Positions 57,791 through 64,000 of a stretch of 64,000 nucleotides of DNA are shown here, in pieces. Position 1 is the stretch's first letter. Each line of letters opens with the position of its first letter. The DNA is taken from positions 1 to 64,000 of the forward strand of contig JAFAFR010000014.1 of the NCBI GenBank assembly GCA_023423405.1, read 5' to 3'. The stretch comes from Bacteroidota bacterium (GTDB lineage Bacteria; Bacteroidota; Bacteroidia; Chitinophagales; Chitinophagaceae). Position numbers and translations under genes: made by a program. The notes under the pieces are model-generated. The model had not been told where the DNA came from. It saw only the letters and a program-made list of their open reading frames with translations, and did no database searches.

Positions 57791-59244
57791 TATTGCTCTT
57801 TATACACCGGCAGGTTCACAATAAAGCTGGTTCCTTTGCCTGTTGTGCTCCGTACGTCGACAAAACCTTTGTGCGATTGCACAATGTTCATGGTGGATGC
57901 AAGTCCCAGTCCCATTCCGTTGCGTTTGGACGTGTAGTACGGTTCGAAAAGCCTGCCCATATGCTCCGGCGGAATGCCGGCGCCGTTGTCCATAATTTCA
58001 GTAACGGCCAGCCCGTTTTTTTCCATAAGGCGTACCGTTAAATGACCCTCATTTCCCTCCATGGCTTCTATGGCGTTCACCACAATATTCATAAAAGCGA
58101 TCTTCAGTTTATCCTTGTCCATCAGGATCAGCAGGGGCTCCTGCTCCATATCTATTTCCAGCTTTACCTGCTGCAGCGAGATGCTGTCGGCTGCATCTGC
58201 CAGTACCTGTTCGAGTAACTCCTGCAGGCCTGCAACATGGAGTTCGATCTCCGTTTGCCGCGAACTGTTGAGCAATTCGGTAATGATCCTGCTGATGCGC
58301 AGGCTGTTGCGGCGGATGACTTCCAGGTAAAGCTGGTTGCTTTCGTCGAGGGCCTCCAGTTGGAGCTGCTCGGCCGACAGCGTGATGTTGTTGAGGGGGT
58401 TTCTTACTTCATGAGCAAGGGTTCGCACAAGCCTGCCCGTAGCTGCCAGTTTTTCAGCCTGCAGCGCCAGCCATTCGTTTTTTTTGAGCGTGGTAATATC
58501 GTGCAGGATACCCTGGACATAGTGCATCCCTTCGAGGTCGGCTTCTACCGAAGCAGAAAGGATGCAGCTTTTTTTTCCACCGCCGGCTGTTTGCAGTTCC
58601 ACTTCCCAGTCGTTCACATCGCGGCCCGATTGCAGTTCTTCCACCAGCCGCTGCGCCTCCCCGCTGCTGACCAGCAAGCCGGGAAGTTTACAGCCCAGCA
58701 GGGATTCGGGGTCCTGGCCCAGAAGCGCACCTGCAGCAGGATTGAGCTCGCGGAATACAAGGTCCATATCCGTGATGAATACGGCATCCATCGACTGCTC
58801 GAAAATATTCCTGAATTTCCGTTCGTTGCGGCGTATGGCGTTAACATAGGAAGACCTTTCCAGCGCATAGCGGATGGTGCGTTCCAGCTTTTCGGTATTC
58901 AATTCAGATTTAACGAGGTAATCAAAGGCGCCGATCCGCATGGCCTGCCGGTCTATATCGCGGTTACCCTTTCCCGTTAGCAGGATGATGGGCTCCTCGC
59001 ATTTGGCGTCGATGGCTTCCTTCAGCAGGTCAACACCGGTTTTTGCGCCGAGCCTATAATCCACAAAATAAACGTCGAAAGCATGTTGCTTCATCAGGTC
59101 CAGCGCTTTCTGGTACTGCTGTGTCCATTGCAGTATAAAGCGGCCGTTCTCAATGCCACGGATGTAGTCGCTCGTGATGAAAAAATCATCCTGGTCGTCG
59201 TCCACAATGAGGATCCTCGTTGTTTTTTTCAGAAATGGGGCCAT
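57790..59244 (-). CDS. Response-regulator/PAS/histidine kinase fusion
   Basis: A 484-residue cytoplasmic protein. Residues 10-125 form a receiver domain with phospho-Asp62 in VYFVDYRLGAKTG and DDD at 15-17. A PAS domain follows (about 140-250), then a dimerisation helix with His278 in TLAHEVRNPLNN and an ATPase domain with MDNGAGIP and GMGLGLAS. The receiver at the N-terminus is unusual for a kinase and suggests it is itself controlled by phosphorylation. It lies 6 bases after the PAS kinase gene and is the last gene of the rpoN-ntrC-kinase unit. Confidence 0.88.
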   Translation of the reverse strand: MAPFLKKTTRILIVDDDQDDFFITSDYIRGIENGRFILQWTQQYQKALDLMKQHAFDVYFVDYRLGAKTGVDLLKEAIDAKCEEPIILLTGKGNRDIDRQAMRIGAFDYLVKSELNTEKLERTIRYALERSSYVNAIRRNERKFRNIFEQSMDAVFITDMDLVFRELNPAAGALLGQDPESLLGCKLPGLLVSSGEAQRLVEELQSGRDVNDWEVELQTAGGGKKSCILSASVEADLEGMHYVQGILHDITTLKKNEWLALQAEKLAATGRLVRTLAHEVRNPLNNITLSAEQLQLEALDESNQLYLEVIRRNSLRISRIITELLNSSRQTEIELHVAGLQELLEQVLADAADSISLQQVKLEIDMEQEPLLILMDKDKLKIAFMNIVVNAIEAMEGNEGHLTVRLMEKNGLAVTEIMDNGAGIPPEHMGRLFEPYYTSKRNGMGLGLASTMNIVQSHKGFVDVRSTTGKGTSFIVNLPVYKEQ

Positions 59245-59250
59245 GCCGGC

Positions 59251-61227
59251 TTATTGATTTTCCGGTAATATAATACTGAAAGTGGCTCCCTCACCTTCTT
59301 TTCCCACTGCACTGATCATTCCGCGGTGCCTTTCAGCGATGCGTTTGCAGATCGACAACCCGATACCCGAGCCGGGATATTCCGATTTGCCGTGGAGCCG
59401 CTGAAAGATCTGGAAGATCCTTGCTTCATATTCCTGGTCGAAACCGATGCCGTTATCGACAATGTCAATGCGGTAATAATTTCTGTCGGGCAACAGATAG
59501 TATTCCTCTTTTTCCTTGCGGTGCAGTTTCGTGGCCCGCACCACCACCAGCGACTGCTGGCCGGCTTTCCTGAATTTGAGCGCGTTTCCGATCAGGTTGG
59601 TAAACATCTGCCGCAATTGGGAAGGGATGCCGTCAATAATGGGCAGAGGATCCAGCCTTATTTCAGCGCCCGTTTCATCGATGGTCAGCTCCAGGTCTGA
59701 CAAAGCCTCCTTCACCATCAGGCCCAGGTCGGTGGGAACAAAAACCTGTGTATTGCGCGACACGCGGGAGAGCTCCAGGAGGTTGTCGATCAGTATGCGC
59801 ATATTTTCAGCAGCCGCCTGCATCCGCTCAATATAAAGCTGGCCCTCTTCTCCCAGCAGTCCGCTGTATTTGCTTTTCAGGCGCGAGCCGAAAGTGGTGA
59901 TCTTGCGCAGGGGCTCCTGCAGGTCGTGGCTGGCAGCATAAGCAAATTCCTCCAGTTCCATATTGGAACGGTTCAGTTCACGCAGATTGCGTTTGAGTTC
60001 ATTTTCGGTTTTTTTGAACGAAGTGATGTCGCGCGTATTCCCTACCATCCGTACCGGCTTCTGCTGGTCGTCCAGTACAATATGACCTTTGGAACTCACC
60101 ATGCGGATATTGCCTTTTTCCGTTGTGATGGTATAATCGCAATCGAAATCCGCATGTGTTTCAAGGCTGTGTTTAATGGCAGCCCGCAGGCGGGGGAGGT
60201 CTTCTTCTGCAATGTGTTTTTCGTACCAGGGCGTATTGATGGCGGTTTCACTGTCGGAAGGATCCATTTCAAAAATGTCGCGCAGGCCATTGCTCCACTG
60301 CGTGGTATCCGCCACCATGTCCCACACGAACACGCCGTAGTTCAGCATCTGTTCGGTTTGTTTCTGCAATTCCTTATTGGCCTTGTATTCCAGGTTCTGC
60401 AGGTACTGGTCGGAGATGTCGCGGTTGATGCCGGAGACCAGTTGCACCCTGCCTGCTGCATCCATCACCGGTTTGCCGATGGAGTGAATGAAAATGCGGG
60501 TGCCGTCTTTGCGGTGAAATGAAAAATCAATACTGAATTCGCGGCCGGTGCGGACGGCTTCCCGGATGTGCTGCTCCAGTTTTTCCGTCTCAGCCGTATT
60601 GAGGTGCTGCAGGAAGAGCGACAGGTCTACTTCGGGTAAATCTTCGCGGGTATACCCGGTCAGGGCGTACATGCCGTCGGACCATTCCATTTTGCGCGAA
60701 GGCAGGTGCAGTTTCCACATACCGGTAAGCAGCATTTTTTCCGCCTCTTCCATCATTTGAAAAGCCCGGAGCTTTTCCTGTTCCACCTCCATCTGGGCTG
60801 TAATGTCCTGGGCCATGAAAAGCATGGAAAGCGGCGCGCCTTTTTCGTTGCGGCGCAGCACGGTACCCACGGTCTTGAAATATCGAAAATCACCCCCTTT
60901 GTGGAGCAGGCGGCAATTATAGGCATAGCTGCTGTGACCTTCGAGCTGGTAATATTTTTCGAGTTCTTTTTCCACCAGTTCCACATCTTCCCGGAAGATC
61001 ATTTTGCGAAGGTCGTTGTCCCAGGAATGCAGGTCGTCCCATTCGTATCCCAACAGTTCGGTGATCCTGCGGTTGATGTAACGGAGTTTGCGATTTTCCG
61101 CGTCGTACACATAAATAAGGGCGGGAAAAAGATCCGTAATCTGCAACACCAGGTCTTCATTGCTTTCTCCCGAAGCAAGTAAAGCACGTAGTTGTTCAAG
61201 GGAGTTACTGTCTTTGTCTACATCCAT
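59251..61227 (-). CDS. Multi-PAS sensor histidine kinase
   Basis: A 658-residue soluble kinase. At least three PAS domains occupy about residues 25-420 (signals such as YVYDAENRKLRYINRR and FSFHRKDGTRIFIHSIGKPV). The dimerisation helix has YAASHDLQEPLRKI with the phospho-His, and the catalytic domain DNGIGFDQEYEARIF and GSGIGLSICKRIAE. No membrane segments, so it senses cytoplasmic redox, ligand or light cues. The start overlaps the ntrC stop by one base. It probably feeds the adjacent NtrC-type regulator. Confidence 0.9.
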   Translation of the reverse strand: MDVDKDSNSLEQLRALLASGESNEDLVLQITDLFPALIYVYDAENRKLRYINRRITELLGYEWDDLHSWDNDLRKMIFREDVELVEKELEKYYQLEGHSSYAYNCRLLHKGGDFRYFKTVGTVLRRNEKGAPLSMLFMAQDITAQMEVEQEKLRAFQMMEEAEKMLLTGMWKLHLPSRKMEWSDGMYALTGYTREDLPEVDLSLFLQHLNTAETEKLEQHIREAVRTGREFSIDFSFHRKDGTRIFIHSIGKPVMDAAGRVQLVSGINRDISDQYLQNLEYKANKELQKQTEQMLNYGVFVWDMVADTTQWSNGLRDIFEMDPSDSETAINTPWYEKHIAEEDLPRLRAAIKHSLETHADFDCDYTITTEKGNIRMVSSKGHIVLDDQQKPVRMVGNTRDITSFKKTENELKRNLRELNRSNMELEEFAYAASHDLQEPLRKITTFGSRLKSKYSGLLGEEGQLYIERMQAAAENMRILIDNLLELSRVSRNTQVFVPTDLGLMVKEALSDLELTIDETGAEIRLDPLPIIDGIPSQLRQMFTNLIGNALKFRKAGQQSLVVVRATKLHRKEKEEYYLLPDRNYYRIDIVDNGIGFDQEYEARIFQIFQRLHGKSEYPGSGIGLSICKRIAERHRGMISAVGKEGEGATFSIILPENQ

Positions 61228-62684
61228 CAGAGATTATTGAATTGCTGGTACTGTTTCATCTTGTTGTAAAGGGTTTTACGATCGATGTTCAACAGCTTGG
61301 CAGCTTTCGTTTTATTGAAATTGGATTGTCGCAACGCTTTCACGATCATTTCATATTCCGCATCGATGCTGGCCGATTTCAAAGACTGCTCATTGATCAG
61401 GGGCCGGGGTGGTGGCGCCGTTTCCGGTGGCGCCTGTATATAGTTGGGCAGGTCGTTCAGCACCGGCTTTTCGTAATTGAGCTTTTCAAAGTAAGTGATT
61501 TCAAAGGGAAGCGCCTGGATCTCCACCTGACCCGAATCGGTGAGCAGGGCCGCCCGCTTCACCACGTTCTTCAATTCGCGCAAATTGCCATACCAGGGAT
61601 AGCGCAGGAAAACATCCTGCACTTCACGACTGAAATCACTGATCTCTTTTCCCAGCTCGCGGTTGGTCATGGCCAGGAAATGGCGGGCATAGAGCAAAAT
61701 ATCGTGGTACCTCTCACGGAGAGGCGGGAGGTTGATGGAGAATTCGTTGAAACGGTGGTAAAGGTCCTCGCGGAACCGCCCGTTGCGTGCGGCATCCCAA
61801 AGTTTTTCGTTACTCGCTACAATGATGCGCAGATCGAGCTCAATGTCCTTATTGCCACCCACGCGACGGATCTTTCTTTCCTGCACCACACGCAGCAGGC
61901 TCACCTGCACATCGTAGGGAAGATTCGCTACTTCATCCAGAAAAATAGTGCCCCCGTCGGCCAGTTCCAGGCTGCCGGTTTTCTGGTTCAGCGCACCGGT
62001 AAATGACCCTTTTTCATGCCCAAACAATTCACTGCCTGCGAGGTCCTTCGACAAAGCCCCGCAGTCGATGGCAATGAATGGCTTGTCGCGGCGCTTGCTC
62101 ATTTCGTGGATCTTGCTGGCAATGGCTTCTTTACCGCTGCCGCTTTCGCCGTAAACGATCACGCTGTAGTTGGTGGGCGAAACCAGTTCTATCTGCTTGA
62201 TGATATTTTTCATTTCGGGCGTATCACCCCAGATGTATCTTTCCAGCGGAGCTGCGGCGGCGGCCGTTTTCCCGGACGCAGCACCTGCCTGCTCTGCAGG
62301 AACGGCTATCACTTTTGCCTGCGGCGGTGCCGCCAGGGCTTTCCGGATGGTGACAAGGATTTCATCGGGAAACACAGGTTTGGTCACATAATCGTAGGCG
62401 CCCAGCTTCAGCACTTCCACCGCCAGCTTCACATCGCTGTAACCGGTGATGATGATGAAGGGAACCTGCGGATGCAACTCGCGGGTTTTGATGAGCACCT
62501 GTTTGCCGTCCATGTCTTCAAGGCGGAAATCGCAAAGCACCAGGTCGGGCCGGTTCTGCGAAAGCCAGTCGAGCGCTTTTTTGCCGTTGTACATTTCCAC
62601 TACTTCAAACTGCTGCCGGGTAAGGAAGCGGTTCAGCAGCATGCACATGTCCCTGTCGTCGTCTATTACCAGTATTTTCTGCAT
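61227..62684 (-). CDS. Sigma-54-dependent response regulator, NtrC family
   Basis: A 485-residue activator from the ATG at 62684 (MQKILVIDDDRDM). The receiver has acidic pocket DDD at 8-10, Asp52 in LVLCDFRLEDMDG and YVTKP with the conserved Lys. The AAA+ domain has Walker A GESGSGKEA, the sigma-54 loop GSFTGA (a form of GAFTGA), Walker B GGTIFLDEV and the R finger region. A Fis-type helix-turn-helix ends it (NKTAKAAKLLNIDRKTLYNK-like). It would act with the RpoN encoded directly upstream. The frame is open to 62720 but the receiver starts at 62684. Confidence 0.92.
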   Translation of the reverse strand: MQKILVIDDDRDMCMLLNRFLTRQQFEVVEMYNGKKALDWLSQNRPDLVLCDFRLEDMDGKQVLIKTRELHPQVPFIIITGYSDVKLAVEVLKLGAYDYVTKPVFPDEILVTIRKALAAPPQAKVIAVPAEQAGAASGKTAAAAAPLERYIWGDTPEMKNIIKQIELVSPTNYSVIVYGESGSGKEAIASKIHEMSKRRDKPFIAIDCGALSKDLAGSELFGHEKGSFTGALNQKTGSLELADGGTIFLDEVANLPYDVQVSLLRVVQERKIRRVGGNKDIELDLRIIVASNEKLWDAARNGRFREDLYHRFNEFSINLPPLRERYHDILLYARHFLAMTNRELGKEISDFSREVQDVFLRYPWYGNLRELKNVVKRAALLTDSGQVEIQALPFEITYFEKLNYEKPVLNDLPNYIQAPPETAPPPRPLINEQSLKSASIDAEYEMIVKALRQSNFNKTKAAKLLNIDRKTLYNKMKQYQQFNNL

Positions 62685-62710
62685 GTATTCTTTGTTGTTG
62701 TTTGTTAGGA

Positions 62711-64000
62711 TCAGGCCCACATGGCGCGCACCTGCGCAACGGGTATCTGCAGTATATCGCGGTATTTGGCAATGGTTCGCCGGGCCACTTTATAGCCCTT
62801 GTTCAGCAAAATAGCCACGAGCTGCTGGTCGGTGTACGGGTTTCTCTTGTCCTCTTGTCCGATCACTTCTTCCAGGGCGTTCTGGATCACGCGGTTGCTG
62901 ATCACTTCTCCCGTCTTATTGATGATGCCTTCTGTGAACAGGTCTTTGAGATGGATGATGCCGAAATGGGTATCAGCGTATTTGTTGCTGGTGAGGCGCG
63001 ATACGGTGGAGATGTCCAGTCCCACCTGGTCGGCAATATTTTTCAGGATCATTGGCCGCAGTTTGGTGATGTCGCCGTCCTGGAAGAATTCTTTCTGGTA
63101 GAGCACGATGGCCCTGGTGATCTTCATCATGCTTTCGTTGCGCTGGCGCAGGGCGTAGAGCAGCCAGTTGGCTGATTGCAGTTTGCTACGCAGGAACTGC
63201 AGGGCGCCTTTGTCTTTTGTTACCTTAATATTTTCCTGCAGGGTGTCGCTCACGCGGAAATGCTCCGAGTTAATGCCGCAAACGGTGATGTGAAACAGGT
63301 CGTTTTCCAGACCGATTTGGATATCGGGAACAATATTGTCTTTGGGAGAAATGGAAGACACCTGTTCCGTGATAGGCCGCATGGGTATTTTTCCCAGGAA
63401 GCCGACCAACTCACGGAAATCTATTTCTTCCAGGCCGAGGGCATCCATGATTCGATCGAATCGGCGCCCCTTGAAGTCCTCATAGTGCTGCTCCAGTAAT
63501 TGTGTGGCCAGTCGCACCTGGCGGCGTTGCTGGTTCAAACGCGACAATTGCAGCAGCCAGCATTCGCGGATATCGCAGGCGCCGAGCCCGGCAGGGTCGA
63601 GGGATTGCACCTGCTGCAGGGCAAACTCCACTTCTTCGGGTGTGGTCATAAAATAACCAAAGGAAAAATCGTCGGAAATGGTTTCCAGGTCTTTTGAAAG
63701 CAGGCCGGTTTCTTCGAGGGAATCTATCAGGTACCGGGCGATCTGCAGGGTACGCTGGTCCATATCGCGCATGGCCAGTTGATTTTTAGCCTCCTCACGG
63801 AAATCGGCTCTTGCCACAATGGGGCGGTCGGGCATATGCTGATCGCCCAGGTAATTGGCGTATTCCTTTTTGTAGTCCGGCAAATCGTTGTACCCGTATT
63901 CTTCCCAGTCTTTATAATCCGCGGCGCCCTGCGGATCAAACTGGTCGGCCTCCTGCTCGTTGGGGTCGCCCGCAGTTTCCAGGTAGGGATTCTGGTCCAT
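62711..64000 (-). CDS. rpoN: RNA polymerase sigma-54 factor, 5-prime end outside the window
   Basis: The C-terminal 429 or more residues of RpoN. The core-binding domain is present, the VQSLDPAGLGACDIRECWLL block is typical, and the C-terminal ARRTIAKYRDILQIPVAQVR is the RpoN box that reads the -24 promoter element. The frame is open to the window edge; the Met at 64000 (MDQNPYLE) is internal, since the usual activator-binding N-terminus (QKLSPQQ-type) is missing. The gene is 26 bases upstream of the NtrC-type regulator on the same strand, forming one signalling operon. Confidence 0.93.
   Translation of the reverse strand: MDQNPYLETAGDPNEQEADQFDPQGAADYKDWEEYGYNDLPDYKKEYANYLGDQHMPDRPIVARADFREEAKNQLAMRDMDQRTLQIARYLIDSLEETGLLSKDLETISDDFSFGYFMTTPEEVEFALQQVQSLDPAGLGACDIRECWLLQLSRLNQQRRQVRLATQLLEQHYEDFKGRRFDRIMDALGLEEIDFRELVGFLGKIPMRPITEQVSSISPKDNIVPDIQIGLENDLFHITVCGINSEHFRVSDTLQENIKVTKDKGALQFLRSKLQSANWLLYALRQRNESMMKITRAIVLYQKEFFQDGDITKLRPMILKNIADQVGLDISTVSRLTSNKYADTHFGIIHLKDLFTEGIINKTGEVISNRVIQNALEEVIGQEDKRNPYTDQQLVAILLNKGYKVARRTIAKYRDILQIPVAQVRAMWA

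Noticed and set aside
1..64000. tRNA, rRNA, riboswitch, transposase or prophage genes
   Set aside because: I looked for CCA-ending cloverleaf blocks, transposase motifs and phage structural proteins and saw none that I could support by eye.

Overview
The window reads as chromosome of a member of the Bacteroidota, most likely the Chitinophagaceae or a close relative. The support is a SusC/SusD pair, TonB-dependent receptors, a type IX secretion sorting domain, the Nudix-type arabinose regulator, GH51/GH29 enzymes, several TAnnTTTG-like -7 promoter elements and no recognisable Shine-Dalgarno pattern. The assignment rests on gene content and protein style; no search was run. Most of the window looks moderately GC-rich, but about 30.1-34.0 kb is clearly AT-rich.

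Layout. (1) 1-5.1 kb: a minus-strand haem uptake operon, hmuR-hmuY-hmuT-hmuU-hmuV (hmuV cut by the window edge), with an 18-bp perfect palindrome in front. (2) 5.2-13.7 kb: an organophosphonate locus made of two converging units. The plus-strand unit is a DUF5690 membrane protein, a TIGR03364-type FAD oxidoreductase and a PhnX-like HAD hydrolase. The minus-strand unit is susC-susD-phnZ. (3) 13.8-26.3 kb: a lipoprotein cyclophilin, then an L-arabinose block on the minus strand: two secreted GH51 arabinofuranosidases, a lipoprotein mutarotase, a HAD protein, araB-araD-araA, a sodium/sugar symporter and the Nudix regulator araR. (4) 26.4-30.0 kb: xseA-xseB, then an alpha-L-fucosidase with a mutarotase, and a small conserved protein with a sigma-54-like sequence in front. 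(5) 30.06-40.15 kb: an AT-rich, polymorphic-toxin-like island between two 45-bp direct copies of a hairpin. It holds a T9SS-sorted protein, a SpvB/RHS gene with a zinc-protease-like tip broken by a stop codon and a frameshift, several immunity-like or orphan genes, and a displaced RHS-core fragment. (6) 40.2-49.1 kb: a secreted nuclease, a SNF2 helicase, an aminotransferase, a MurG-like glycosyltransferase, SixA and PurF. (7) 49.1-57.8 kb: small secreted proteins and a stress-like set (HPF-like, DUF2383, lmo0937-like, PNPOx-like, GH13 amylase, beta-barrel protein). (8) 57.8-64 kb: an rpoN-adjacent signalling operon with an NtrC-type activator and two histidine kinases.

The most interesting inference is that the SusC/SusD pair serves phosphonate import. 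PhnZ begins 5 bp after susD and keeps every active-site residue I know for the family, and the neighbouring HAD protein keeps the phosphonatase Ala and Lys residues. No PhnY hydroxylase is visible, so the locus may start from already hydroxylated or N-alkylated aminoethylphosphonate. The second is the island at 30-40 kb, with terminal repeats, a doubly damaged RHS gene and an exact 31-bp RHS-core copy lying between immunity-like genes.
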